A DNA stretch of 40,438 bases from Planctomycetia bacterium (lineage in GTDB: Bacteria > Planctomycetota > Phycisphaerae > Phycisphaerales > SM1A02), in NCBI GenBank assembly GCA_005789005.1, contig SYAD01000003.1, forward strand, positions 1 through 40,438. Direction: 5' to 3'. The translations under genes were made by a program, and so were the position numbers. The notes below the pieces were generated by a model. The model worked only from the letters and a program-made list of their open reading frames with translations, had not been told where the DNA came from and ran no database searches. Shown here piece by piece: positions 23,201 to 30,991 of this stretch (its first letter is position 1; every line of letters starts with the position of its first letter).

Positions 23201-23721
23201 CGCTACCTCTTGCCGAGGTGATGTTGATTCGCGATCTAGTGTTCGTGGCCACCATGAGCACAAGTTTGGAGCAACGTCGACTCACTCGTAGAAGATTGGA
23301 TGTGCGCGCCGGCCGTGGCGATCGCATGGAGCGTCGATTCTTGAACCGTATCGAAGCCACCGTGTTTGGACGCTTTATTCGCCTTGATTTTCGCTCCAGT
23401 GATTGGCCAGCCAAGGTCATTCGCACGCTCTCGTGGATGGTGCCACTTGGTGTTCGCGGCAAACTTTCGCAACGAGCGGAGCGCGACGCTGTCACTGAAA
23501 TGGCGGTGCGGGCCGCGGTTGAACCGGAGCGGCGAAATTCTTGGGGCGCGTTCTTCGCGCGCCTGCACGAATCCGCGGTGGACGGAACGCTGCTCGCTTT
23601 GGATGAGAAATCAATCCGCGCATTGGCCAGCGAGTGGTTGAGCGCCGCTGAAAATGCCGCGGACTTTGATGTGGCCTCGGCTGTGATTGCTCAACCGCCA
23701 TCTCCGCCAAATCCATCTTGA
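20251..23721 (+). CDS. Large degenerate 2-oxoacid:ferredoxin oxidoreductase-like fusion (IorA/IorB-like)
   Basis: This 1156-residue protein resembles a fusion of indolepyruvate ferredoxin oxidoreductase subunits. Residues about 60-190 look like the pyrimidine-binding domain and about 250-330 like the transketolase-C-type domain (MIAMGSCVMAIRHLLEELGL, then NVVVLEPRPGVLAREVL). About 385-570 may be a remnant of the TPP domain, and about 650-840 resembles the gamma/IorB domain (GDPPGLAALALCEAGRSMGY, where active enzymes read GxGGQG). The C-terminal 300 residues resemble the helical IorB tail. There is no CxxCxxCxxxCP ferredoxin cluster, no CxxC pair at all, and no GDxGC-type TPP motif, so normal redox chemistry is unlikely. 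It starts at GTG, overlapping the HAD phosphatase by 4 nt. Family assignment is by pattern only. Confidence 0.5.
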   Translation: MSLFGRDQNVVWMPPVARPEGFALCTAFEAILKGIFECEWPVSDVYAPRRPPLDMLFRVLIEPRAFEVAERHGLTLHTCVDATRAVELALRSAAQGKRAVAFVPNDQLHAAMAVVAREGGARFHGEGRAVLVLEDNPYLSSAACPLQSAAQLDLPCLAPSSVAGLRVGIQDAFRVAQATERAVALIAHVGLLRSMDTLEVEPNRVLDRVDAAMELRRNRRHTRSAEREDPLVIARRLELNQLSAMPSPGEIEPWGMIAMGSCVMAIRHLLEELGLSGRVPLLALSMVHPLDHASLVRLLSRCANVVVLEPRPGVLAREVLQVAEQARRSGEKIAAIWWDRLPSDGAVEPVLEMNDATRPSILARKIAHLFSQIRPSLTMQERLVEGVSQTEGLEVPDRGQGIGVSGAMQSLRSIVMEVADQFALRNEDAAQEMRTGIIFENRDAPESDRFVVVETWDRRRFAREGAAAVRQAARDAKPRLIAVCDLGGEDTPEIEQLTRAAIPQDAAAAVEIVRGDLNDRPTMRELLRTAALRDGLTVVIGRDGPPPRRDVYLLDRAFAEVDRMGFVPLQRAIWSAEAACDVRAAAPATMVEKGLERGTNPLRTEFNVEVLADRTGTRFQFHARPLLEQVEVLRTKPPRPEELQPGAPRPAPPRIVHANSGRWRAHLAGWRGDPPGLAALALCEAGRSMGYRVQAVSQSIAIGPGRRAWSQVVFTSLDAIATTSATQIPYGEADLLIGLDPVETVRALGPDPFLRVAKSDRTYLVANTGLLDDQVDAEDFKAAGELPMAVSYTCRGDGVLLMDVANLCRRTFLTERLTDLVLLGMAFQQGLIPVSEIALEAAVRRIEERGYGRCVQAMQYGRVLAAERTRLMNLPLGAGDAKDRGPEGLARLVRRIDLEISESGFFARRSRGRFRLLMRELLQTMSPLSGTRAGRAARRDAVTGLHRCWLWGGMTYAETYARLLRGLARADSANDGWPLLVYAPLPLAEVMLIRDLVFVATMSTSLEQRRLTRRRLDVRAGRGDRMERRFLNRIEATVFGRFIRLDFRSSDWPAKVIRTLSWMVPLGVRGKLSQRAERDAVTEMAVRAAVEPERRNSWGAFFARLHESAVDGTLLALDEKSIRALASEWLSAAENAADFDVASAVIAQPPSPPNPS

Positions 23722-23809
23722 CTGTGTGGGAAAGTTGTTCGCTCAACGCGTATCCATGCGCCGCGAGCAACGCAACATGGCCGCGGTTGAAATGTGATCG
23801 CCGCAATAA

Positions 23810-24961
23810 TTACGCACGTGGCATGGCGGTGGTGGAACCCATCTTCACTTCATGTCGAAGTTGGCCGCACGCCGCGGCAATGTCGCGGCCGCGACTAGCG
23901 CGAATATGGGCATTCACGCCGCGGCTGCGCAACACTTCTTGAAATTGCAAAACATTTTCCGTAAGCGGTCTGCGAAACGGCAGGTCCGCCACTTCATTCC
24001 ACCGAATTAAATTCACATTGGCGCGCAATCGCCGCGCCAAAACGCTCAGTTCATCGGCGTGCTCCGGGCGATCATTGAAACCTCCAAGAACAATGTATTC
24101 CAGCGTGATTTCACGGCCAGTTGCGCGGAAATATTCATCGCAGGCGTCAAGCAATTCCGCGATGGTTGAATACTCCGCCCATGGAATAATTTTACGCCGC
24201 ATCTCGTCGTTGGGCGCGTGCAAACTCAGCGCCAACGTGACGGGAATTTCAAAGCCAACCAACTTTCGAATGGCGGCGGGAAGGCCCACCGTACTCAGCG
24301 TGATTCGACGCGCGGAAATTCCCATGCCCCATGGCGCGTTCAATGTGCGGATGGCGTCGGTGACCGCGGAAAAATTGGCGAGTGGTTCGCCCATGCCCAT
24401 GAACACCACATGTGAAATTCTCTCCACGCCTTTCAGGCGACCTAAGCGCCACGCTTGTTCAACAATGCGACCGCGAGTGAGATTGCCTTCGAGTCCGCCA
24501 ATTCCGCTGGCGCAAAATTTGCAACCCACGGGGCAGCCCACTTGACTGCTCACGCACGCGGTCTTGCGTTCCGGATTTGGAATCATCACGCACTCCGTGG
24601 TGCGTTGAGTGGCAGCGTTGTTCACGATTGGAAGCAGGGATGTCGCGCGCTTGAGTGAATCCGGCCACGCCAATAATAATTTTTGCGTGCCATCGGTGGC
24701 GCTCATTTCCGCCTGCACATTGCCTTGCTCAAAGATCATTTCCTGCTCGAGCCGCTCTCGATTCAGCTTGGAAAGATTGGTCATCAACGCGGGCGTGATC
24801 ACGCCCTTGGTGTAAACCCACTCCATGATTTGCTTGGTCACAAACGCCGGCATCTTGCGCGTCGCCGCCCATGCCGCAAGCGTGGTGGGGTCAAACTCAA
24901 AGAACGCGCCGGCTTCCTTGGCGGCGCCGTTGGAGTCATTGGAGGTTTCTATTTCACTCAC
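23810..24961 (-). CDS. rlmN: Dual-specificity 23S rRNA (A2503-C2) / tRNA (A37-C2) methyltransferase
   Basis: RlmN is a radical-SAM enzyme that methylates C2 of adenosine in 23S rRNA and some tRNAs. The 383-residue protein has the radical-SAM cluster motif CxxxCxxC as CPVGCKFC (about 139-146), the preceding ACVSSQVG, then VVFMGMGEPLANF, ISARRITLSTVG, LALSLHAPND and the C-terminal Cys region SRGRDIAAACGQL that supplies the catalytic Cys pair function. The length is normal. The start is a GTG that overlaps the ispH stop as GTGA, so it is coupled to ispH. It converges with the oxidoreductase-like gene, 88 bp apart, with no clear terminator. Confidence 0.96.
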   Translation of the reverse strand: MSEIETSNDSNGAAKEAGAFFEFDPTTLAAWAATRKMPAFVTKQIMEWVYTKGVITPALMTNLSKLNRERLEQEMIFEQGNVQAEMSATDGTQKLLLAWPDSLKRATSLLPIVNNAATQRTTECVMIPNPERKTACVSSQVGCPVGCKFCASGIGGLEGNLTRGRIVEQAWRLGRLKGVERISHVVFMGMGEPLANFSAVTDAIRTLNAPWGMGISARRITLSTVGLPAAIRKLVGFEIPVTLALSLHAPNDEMRRKIIPWAEYSTIAELLDACDEYFRATGREITLEYIVLGGFNDRPEHADELSVLARRLRANVNLIRWNEVADLPFRRPLTENVLQFQEVLRSRGVNAHIRASRGRDIAAACGQLRHEVKMGSTTAMPRA

Positions 24962-26019
24962 TGTGTCGCGCCAATGGTCAGGTCAACTGTGCGATGGGGA
25001 ATGTTGCGCGACTCCAACCAACTGTGAAGGGCGGGGGCGCTGTCTGTGCGAACCACCTTGCAATTGCTTGGATCCACGCCGCGCTCGCGCATCAACTCCT
25101 TCAAAGTTCCAGGCAATCCAAACTCAACTTCCTCTCGGTAAATGTCGCGCTGCTCAACTTCGCCGCCAAAGCGCTCGATCAATTCAGCGATCAAGTCATG
25201 CACCAAATCTTCCGGCGCGCTGGCGCCCGCGGTGATCAGCGTGGTCTCCACGCCTTCAAACCACTCGGGTTGCAATTCGCTTTTGTCATCGATCAAGCGG
25301 GCCTTGGTTCCAACTTTCTCCGCGATCTCCGTCAAGCGAACCGAGTTGCTTGAATTGCGGCTTCCAACCACAAGCACCAGATCAACCGATGGCGCAAGCG
25401 CGCGCACCGCGCGTTGACGATTGGTTGTGGCGTAACAAATATCGCTTGAAGGCGGCTCTTTGAGCAGCGGAAACGCGGTCTTGAGCGCCTTAATAATTAC
25501 ATCGGCGTCATCGGTGCTGAGCGTGGTCTGCGTTAAGTACACAAGTTTAGCTGGATCATGAATCACCAAGTTGGGAATGTCGGCGGGACTTTGAACAACT
25601 TGAATTGAATCTGGCGCCTCGCCGCGCGTGCCAACAACTTCTTGATGATCCACATGGCCCACCAAAAGAATTTGATAGCCAACGCGCGCGTAGCGAATGG
25701 CCTCGTTGTGCACCTTCGTCACAAGCGGACACGTGGCGTCGATCGCGGTCAACCGCCGCGCCTCGGCTTGAGCGCGCAACATGGGGCTGACCCCGTGCGC
25801 GCTGAACACCAAGATTGAACCCTCGGGAACATCATCCACATCCTCAACAAATTTCACGCCGCGTTCGCGGAAGCGATCCACCACATGCATGTTATGCACG
25901 ATCTCGTGATACACATAAATCGGCTCGCCGGGGCACAGCTCCAGAAGTTGATCAACAACATCGATCGCCATGTAGACGCCGGCACAAAATCCGCGGGGGT
26001 TTGCAAGTACAAGTTTCAT
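24958..26019 (-). CDS. ispH: 4-hydroxy-3-methylbut-2-enyl diphosphate reductase
   Basis: IspH is the last enzyme of the MEP isoprenoid pathway, reducing HMBPP to IPP and DMAPP with a [4Fe-4S] cluster. The 353-residue protein has the three cluster cysteines: C12 in NPRGFCAGV, the Cys of DATCPLVTKVH and the Cys of ICYATTNRQ. Other motifs are YHEIVHN, FSAHGVSP, VGSRNSSNS and ITAGASAPEDLV. The C-terminal 70 residues add a short extension beyond the common length of about 310. ATG 26019 is preferred over GTG 26022. TATGAT lies 8 nt before the ATG on the reverse strand. The stop overlaps rlmN (GTGA). It is divergent from the aminotransferase, with 39 bp between. Confidence 0.96.
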   Translation of the reverse strand: MKLVLANPRGFCAGVYMAIDVVDQLLELCPGEPIYVYHEIVHNMHVVDRFRERGVKFVEDVDDVPEGSILVFSAHGVSPMLRAQAEARRLTAIDATCPLVTKVHNEAIRYARVGYQILLVGHVDHQEVVGTRGEAPDSIQVVQSPADIPNLVIHDPAKLVYLTQTTLSTDDADVIIKALKTAFPLLKEPPSSDICYATTNRQRAVRALAPSVDLVLVVGSRNSSNSVRLTEIAEKVGTKARLIDDKSELQPEWFEGVETTLITAGASAPEDLVHDLIAELIERFGGEVEQRDIYREEVEFGLPGTLKELMRERGVDPSNCKVVRTDSAPALHSWLESRNIPHRTVDLTIGATQ

Positions 26020-26027
26020 CACCCGTG

Positions 26028-26052
26028 ATCATAGTCATTTGCTTGGTACCTT
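26028..26052. promoter_or_regulatory. Compact divergent promoter ispH / aminotransferase
   Basis: Only 39 bp separate the two start codons. TATGAT (reverse, 26033-26028) precedes ispH by 8 nt and TACCTT (forward, 26047-26052) precedes the aminotransferase by 6 nt. Each promoter's -35 region would lie within or beyond the other gene's start, so the two promoters overlap. Confidence 0.5.
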
Positions 26053-26058
26053 CCTCAT

Positions 26059-26952
26059 ATGACAACTTTGAGCCAACCCGGTCCCGTGGTTTACATTGAT
26101 GGCAAATTCATGGCGCCCGATGAGGCCATGATCAGCGTGTATGACCACGGTTTTCTATATGGCGACGGTATTTTTGAGGGTATCCGCATGTACGGCGGCA
26201 AAGTCTTCAAGTTGGCGTCACATTTGGAGCGTCTCTATGGCGGCGTCGCCGAAATTCGCCTGAAGCCAGTGCAAGACCGCGCGCAGATGGCGCAAGCCGT
26301 GCGCGACGCGGTCACTCGCAGCGGTTTAAAGGACGGCTACATTCGGTTGGTGGTTTCGCGCGGCAAGGGTTCACTTGGGTTAAATCCAAATCATTGCCCG
26401 ACTTCAAGCACCATCATCATTGTGGATCGCATTCATTTGTATCCACCGGAAATGTACGAGCAGGGCATGCCAATCATTGTGGCCAAGCGTCCGCGTATTC
26501 CCGCCGTGTGCCTTGATCCCGCGCTCAAGAGTTTGAATTACCTCAACAATATTCTTGCCAAGGTGGAGGCTCTCGATGCTGGCATGCACGAAGCCATCAT
26601 GTTGAACTTGAACGGCGAAGTCAGCGAGTGCACTGGCGACAATATTTTCATCATCAAGGGTGGCGTTCTTCACACGCCGCCCGTGAGCGCTGGAATTTTG
26701 CGCGGCGTGACGCGCCGCTTTGTCATTGACACGTTGGCGCCCGCCGCCGGCATGAAGGTGGTTGAGAATCCCATGTTGTTGAAGGATGTCTTCGCGGCTG
26801 ACGAGGTGTTTTTAACTGGAACCGCCGCGGAAATCATTGGTGTTTCAAGTATCGACGGCAAGAAGATTGGGTCTGGCAAAGTTGGTCCGCTTACGCACAA
26901 ACTAGCCGCAGATTTTAAGCAGCGCGTGCAAGTGAACGCCCCGGAAGATTGA
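26059..26952 (+). CDS. ilvE: Branched-chain amino acid aminotransferase (class IV, PLP)
   Basis: The enzyme transfers amino groups between glutamate and the keto acids of Val, Leu and Ile. The 297-residue protein is the bacterial class-IV type. Motifs are SVYDHGFLYGDGIFEGIRMY (N-terminal signature), the PLP lysine K157 in PALKSLNYLNN, EAIMLNLNGEVSECTGDNIF and DEVFLTGTAAEIIGVSSIDG near the C-terminus. D-amino-acid transaminase and ADC lyase share the fold, but EGIRMY and this C-terminal block favour IlvE. TACCTT lies 6 nt before the ATG. Its stop overlaps the next gene's ATG as TGATG. Confidence 0.9.
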   Translation: MTTLSQPGPVVYIDGKFMAPDEAMISVYDHGFLYGDGIFEGIRMYGGKVFKLASHLERLYGGVAEIRLKPVQDRAQMAQAVRDAVTRSGLKDGYIRLVVSRGKGSLGLNPNHCPTSSTIIIVDRIHLYPPEMYEQGMPIIVAKRPRIPAVCLDPALKSLNYLNNILAKVEALDAGMHEAIMLNLNGEVSECTGDNIFIIKGGVLHTPPVSAGILRGVTRRFVIDTLAPAAGMKVVENPMLLKDVFAADEVFLTGTAAEIIGVSSIDGKKIGSGKVGPLTHKLAADFKQRVQVNAPED

Positions 26953-27827
26953 TGATGCGCAACCGCGCCATCACCTCCGTCTTCAATCGCTTCTCACTAT
27001 CTGTTGTCGGGGTCATGTTTGTGCTTGGCGTGTACGCCATTCTTGCCTCGTCAAGAATGGCCGGCCAGGCGCTTGGAACAATGGTGGTGATCATTGTTGG
27101 ATTGATTTTTGCGCGCCTGCATTTCTGGCTTTGGACGCGCGCACCGTGGCAGAAATTTTTAGCCGTGAGCACTTGGTTGTGCAATCTTTTTTTAGTTTCG
27201 GTTTTTATTTCCAGCATTTGGAATTGGTCTCGCTGGTTCAATCTTGACGGGGATGGCATGATCAAACCAGTGATTTGTGCCACGGTCTTTGTGGGGGTGG
27301 TGACCGATTGCATGTTGCTCTTGCGTCTTCAATTAAGAAAAACCTTGGATCGATCCATTCGCGCGGTCGCGGTGGGGCTTGCCATTGTGGGCGCCTTGCT
27401 TCTTATATCCACGGTGGCGTCCCAAACATTCGAAGAATTTTTTGACGCGATATGGAAAGTGATTCCCTGGCAAGTTGGCGCCATCGTCGGTTTGATTGCG
27501 TTGGCCAGCCACGTCGCCAGCGCTATTTTGGCTTCCATTGAAAAGGAAAAATCCTCGAAGTTGCCGGAGACTTTTTCAGAGCGCATGAAAGTCAGCATGA
27601 ATTGCCCACGATGCGGAGATTTGATCCAGTCGCCCTTGGGACACTCCGTGTGTTCACATTGCAAATTGGCCATTCATATTGAGTGCGACGAACCGCGCTG
27701 CGAGTGCGGCTACTTGCTGCACAAACTCACCGGCGTGAATTGTCCGGAGTGCGGCAAGGAAGTCGCGGAAAAGTTGCGCTGGAAGTCCGCGCAACAATCA
27801 ACGCAATCCATCAGCGCTTCAAGTTGA
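26952..27827 (+). CDS. Multi-pass membrane protein with C-terminal cysteine-rich zinc ribbons
   Basis: The 291-residue product has about six predicted membrane helices (near 14-33, 40-60, 67-90, 105-124, 138-156 and 174-194) and then a soluble tail. The tail carries nine cysteines: C218/C221, C234/C237, C245/C250/C252 and C264/C267. CPRC and CPEC are typical zinc-ribbon knuckles, so two zinc-binding modules are likely, the second related to RING-type or treble-clef arrangements. I do not recognise the family. The first ATG overlaps the aminotransferase TGA (TGATG), so expression is probably coupled. A TTG at 26949 is possible. It converges with the MATE gene 14 bp away. Confidence 0.75.
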   Translation: MMRNRAITSVFNRFSLSVVGVMFVLGVYAILASSRMAGQALGTMVVIIVGLIFARLHFWLWTRAPWQKFLAVSTWLCNLFLVSVFISSIWNWSRWFNLDGDGMIKPVICATVFVGVVTDCMLLLRLQLRKTLDRSIRAVAVGLAIVGALLLISTVASQTFEEFFDAIWKVIPWQVGAIVGLIALASHVASAILASIEKEKSSKLPETFSERMKVSMNCPRCGDLIQSPLGHSVCSHCKLAIHIECDEPRCECGYLLHKLTGVNCPECGKEVAEKLRWKSAQQSTQSISASS

Positions 27828-27841
27828 TTGGCCATCGGCAA

Positions 27842-29404
27842 TCACACCCGCAGTTTCTGCCAGTTTCCATAATGAAAGCGCGCTAGGAACAATAATCCGC
27901 GCACCGCCATCTCAATGCTGAGTCCCCACCAAATTCCGGCGAGTCCGTATCCCATCCACACACCAAGAACCCACGCCAGCGGCAAGCGCAGAAAGTAAAT
28001 GCTGCCCACGGTAATTCCCAAAATCCATTTCACATCGCCCACGCCGCGCAACCCTTGGCGCACCGTCATGCACAGCGCGAAAAACACTTGCACCACGCCG
28101 CATGCCAGCAATAATTTTGGAACCTCCTCCAAATGCACTGGCTGGTCTGAAATAATCGATGCAAGAAGTCTGCCTTGAGTCATAAAAATAATTCCCATAG
28201 TGCCCATGAGAATCATTCCAAGATACGTGCACGCCCAAATCGCCTTGCGCGCCATTTCTGGATTGCGCGCGCCTAAATATTGTCCAGCCAGCGCGCCCGC
28301 CGCGGTTCCCATGGCAAAGCCCGGCAAAAATGAGAACGCCTCCCATTGCACCGTGATCATGTGCGCGCCAATCAAGCCTTGGCGCGGCTCCAGGCCCGTT
28401 GCGCCACGCGCGATATCACCAATGAAACCCATTAAAAATAAACTGGCGCCCCACATGGCCAAGCCCTCGAAGAAATTTGGAATACCCAAGCGCGCGATAC
28501 GCCACATGATCTTTCGCTTTGGCTTAAGCGTGTGTTTTTCCAAGCGCAAATCTTTCACGCCCGCGGCCATGACCCACACAGTGGCGATTCCGCCGGCGAT
28601 GTAGCTCAGAGAAGTTCCCGCCGCGATTCCCCACACGCCCCATGTTTCTGGATTGATCGAAAGCGGCGCGGGCATTGTGTGTTCGCCGTAGCGAATCACC
28701 ACGCCGGACAACATCCAACTCGCCACAAGATTGATCACGTTGATGCCAATGGAAATCCACGAAGGCTTGGCGGTTTCACCCGCGCCATGCAAGCACAAAC
28801 CACCCACGGTCATCACGCCGCAGAAGGGCATGCTCCATGCGATCACCGTGACATAGGTTGTGCAATGCGCCGACGCCTCGGGGGTCAATCCAGAAATTGC
28901 GCACAGTGGCGCGGCCAACAGCCACATGATCACGCCAACCACCGCGCCCCACGCAACGCCCAACGTCACGCTTGCTCCCAGCGCGTCATGCGCGTCTTTT
29001 TTATTTCCGCTTCCCATGGCGCGCGCGATAATGGCTTGCCCGCCCACGCCCAAACCAGCTAGGGCGATGCCAGTGAACCAACCCACATACGTTCCAACGC
29101 CAATGCCGTCCATCGCCGGTACCACAATTTTCTCGGGCAAATGTCCGGCGAGAATTTTGTCAACCAATCCCACGCACGCCGCCATGAGTTGTTGCAATAA
29201 AATAGGAAGCGATAAAATCCAAATCGCCGCCCACATGCTTTTGCCCGCCAAACGACCGGCGCGAATCTGTCCGTCTTCAATGGAGTCGGCGTCAACTTCC
29301 GCCACGGCCATCAAGCCATCGGCGGGATCGTCGGGACCAATCGACGAAAACGGAACATCTTTGTCCGCATCCGCGGCGCGCTCAATGTGTGCTGTTGGCT
29401 TCAT
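27842..29404 (-). CDS. MATE family multidrug/cation exporter
   Basis: The 520-residue protein begins with about 55 acidic cytoplasmic residues and then has the 12-helix two-lobed MATE plan. Recognisable segments are PILLQQLMAACVGLVDKILAG in helix 1, GIALAGLGVGGQAIIARAMGSG (lobe 1) and the repeat of this pattern in lobe 2, with FAMGTAAGALAGQYLGARNPEMA. Such exporters use Na+ or H+ gradients to expel cationic drugs, metabolites or lipids; the substrate is unknown. It follows the HEAT-type lipoprotein gene by 17 bp on the same strand, so the two are probably one operon, and no separate promoter is seen. Confidence 0.92.
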   Translation of the reverse strand: MKPTAHIERAADADKDVPFSSIGPDDPADGLMAVAEVDADSIEDGQIRAGRLAGKSMWAAIWILSLPILLQQLMAACVGLVDKILAGHLPEKIVVPAMDGIGVGTYVGWFTGIALAGLGVGGQAIIARAMGSGNKKDAHDALGASVTLGVAWGAVVGVIMWLLAAPLCAISGLTPEASAHCTTYVTVIAWSMPFCGVMTVGGLCLHGAGETAKPSWISIGINVINLVASWMLSGVVIRYGEHTMPAPLSINPETWGVWGIAAGTSLSYIAGGIATVWVMAAGVKDLRLEKHTLKPKRKIMWRIARLGIPNFFEGLAMWGASLFLMGFIGDIARGATGLEPRQGLIGAHMITVQWEAFSFLPGFAMGTAAGALAGQYLGARNPEMARKAIWACTYLGMILMGTMGIIFMTQGRLLASIISDQPVHLEEVPKLLLACGVVQVFFALCMTVRQGLRGVGDVKWILGITVGSIYFLRLPLAWVLGVWMGYGLAGIWWGLSIEMAVRGLLFLARFHYGNWQKLRV

Positions 29405-29421
29405 CGCTCAAAACGCATTCG

Positions 29422-30258
29422 CTACTTCGTGTTGCCTAGATTCTGAAAATCTTCTGGTGCGGTGGACGGTGCCAACTTGGACTCGTCCATTCCAACCGGA
29501 ATGCCAGGCTTCTCAAAGGTCAGCGGCGCCCAAAAAATAACATGATCCCAAAAACCTTTTTCACGTTGATAGGTTGGAAACAGATATTGCAACTCCTTGC
29601 GAAAGGGCTTCTTGTCGGCGCGATACCAGCTCAACCATAAGCGCCGATCAAGCGCGAAATCATGGTCTGTGAGCAAGCGCAGTGAATCATTGGCGGCCAG
29701 ATTCACCGCGAGTTCACGCTGATCAATCATGGCGCACAGCGCTTGAAATGAATCATCCGCGGCGTATTGTCCCAACGCGATTGCGATTTCAATTCGCACC
29801 GACGCCTCCTCGCTATCGTCCGTTCCGCGCGAGCAAAGAATCGCGGTCATCTTGGGATCGTGAATTCTTTGAAGTGCTTTGGCGGCAGCAATCTTGACAT
29901 GGATATTTTTATTTTGCAATTGCTTGCCAATCAAATCCGCGTCGCTCACATCTCCGTGGCGCGCCAAAGCGTCAATAGCGCTGGCTTTCACCAGTGGATC
30001 GGCGTTGTCCTCCACGTAGATTCGATACATGTTCACGTAGGCAATGCTTCCGCCCCAAGGAGCGTTGGCCAGCAGCACAGTTCCGCGGCGTTGATTTTCG
30101 GCGTCGTATGGATCAAGCGCCCACTGCGCGGCTTGCGCGGGCGTGGGCGGAGAGAATGAATTTGAGAGACTGGCGAAATCGCTCGACATGGATTCGCAAC
30201 TTGCTATCAAGGCCGCGACAATCAGCGCGAGATTTCCAAGCACAATGTTTTTAGGCAA
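29422..30258 (-). CDS. HEAT-repeat-like lipoprotein
   Basis: From TTG 30258 the protein is 278 residues, beginning with a basic Pro-Lys-Asn, a hydrophobic core and the lipobox LIASC (Cys 21), a good lipoprotein signal peptide. The middle (about 85-190) is HEAT-like: VKASAIDALARHGDVSDADL, then VKIAAAKALQRIHDPKMTAI and VRIEIAIALGQYAADDSFQA, three helical repeats. The C-terminal part is Trp/Tyr-rich (LWLSWYRADKKPF). It may be a scaffold on the outer or inner membrane. An ATG at 30318 would put the lipobox at about residue 41, too deep for a signal peptide, and would make its start codon overlap the opposing gene's ATG in CATG, so I prefer the TTG. It lies 17 bp before the MATE gene. Confidence 0.75.
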   Translation of the reverse strand: MPKNIVLGNLALIVAALIASCESMSSDFASLSNSFSPPTPAQAAQWALDPYDAENQRRGTVLLANAPWGGSIAYVNMYRIYVEDNADPLVKASAIDALARHGDVSDADLIGKQLQNKNIHVKIAAAKALQRIHDPKMTAILCSRGTDDSEEASVRIEIAIALGQYAADDSFQALCAMIDQRELAVNLAANDSLRLLTDHDFALDRRLWLSWYRADKKPFRKELQYLFPTYQREKGFWDHVIFWAPLTFEKPGIPVGMDESKLAPSTAPEDFQNLGNTK

Positions 30259-30316
30259 AATGGTTCCAAGCCACAATGTCACATTGCATTTCACGGCGGG
30301 CAGTATATGGTTGCGC

Positions 30317-30976
30317 ATGGCTTCAACTTTCAAACTTCACGCCTTTGAATTGGGCCGCTGCCAAACCAACGCCTATGTGCTTGAAGTGGCACCAAATCAA
30401 GGGCAAACAGGCGTATCCGCATGTTGGGTGATTGACCCAGGCGAGTCGCCGCAGCCTTTGCTGAAGTTCTTGCGTGACACGGGCTTGAAGCCAGAGGCCA
30501 TTCTGCTCACGCACGCGCACGCCGACCACATCGCCGGCGTGGACCAAGTGCTTGGCGTTTTTCCAAACATTCCCGTGCTTGCTCACGCGCGCGAACACGA
30601 TTGGTTTCAAGATCCGCAGCTCAATCTTTCGCTCTTCATTGGCGAACCAGTGTCCGTGTGCGCGCCAACTGGCACGCTCGCGCACGCGCAAAAACTTTCG
30701 CTGGGTGGAATTCAATTTCAGGTTCTGGAAACACCGGGGCATTCTCCCGGTTCGGTCACGCTGCATTGCCCAAGCGAAAAGTTGGCCATAGTGGGCGACA
30801 CGCTGTTTCAAAACTCGATTGGGCGCAGCGACTTTTCTGGCAGCGACCCCGATGTGCTCATGCATTCAATCAATGAAGTGCTTATGAAATTGCCCGGCGA
30901 CACGGCGATTTATCCTGGACACGGTCCCAGCACAACCATTGACAAAGAGCGGCGCAACAATCCGTTCCTGCGCTAG
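30317..30976 (+). CDS. Metallo-beta-lactamase-fold hydrolase (glyoxalase II / YcbL-like)
   Basis: The 219-residue protein has the motif THAHADHIAG (H66, H68, D70, H71), ETPGHSPGSVTLH, VGDTLFQNSIGRSD with the bridging Asp, and YPGHGPSTTIDKER near the C-terminus. These are the two-metal ligands of the glyoxalase-II/YcbL branch, which hydrolyses thioesters such as S-lactoylglutathione; the short length (versus about 250 for GloB) favours YcbL-type. The open frame extends upstream to 30143, but ATG 30317 is where homology begins. TATGGT lies 5 nt before it. It converges with the DUF885 gene, 15 bp apart. Confidence 0.92.
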   Translation: MASTFKLHAFELGRCQTNAYVLEVAPNQGQTGVSACWVIDPGESPQPLLKFLRDTGLKPEAILLTHAHADHIAGVDQVLGVFPNIPVLAHAREHDWFQDPQLNLSLFIGEPVSVCAPTGTLAHAQKLSLGGIQFQVLETPGHSPGSVTLHCPSEKLAIVGDTLFQNSIGRSDFSGSDPDVLMHSINEVLMKLPGDTAIYPGHGPSTTIDKERRNNPFLR

Positions 30977-30991
30977 GAATAAATACAACAA

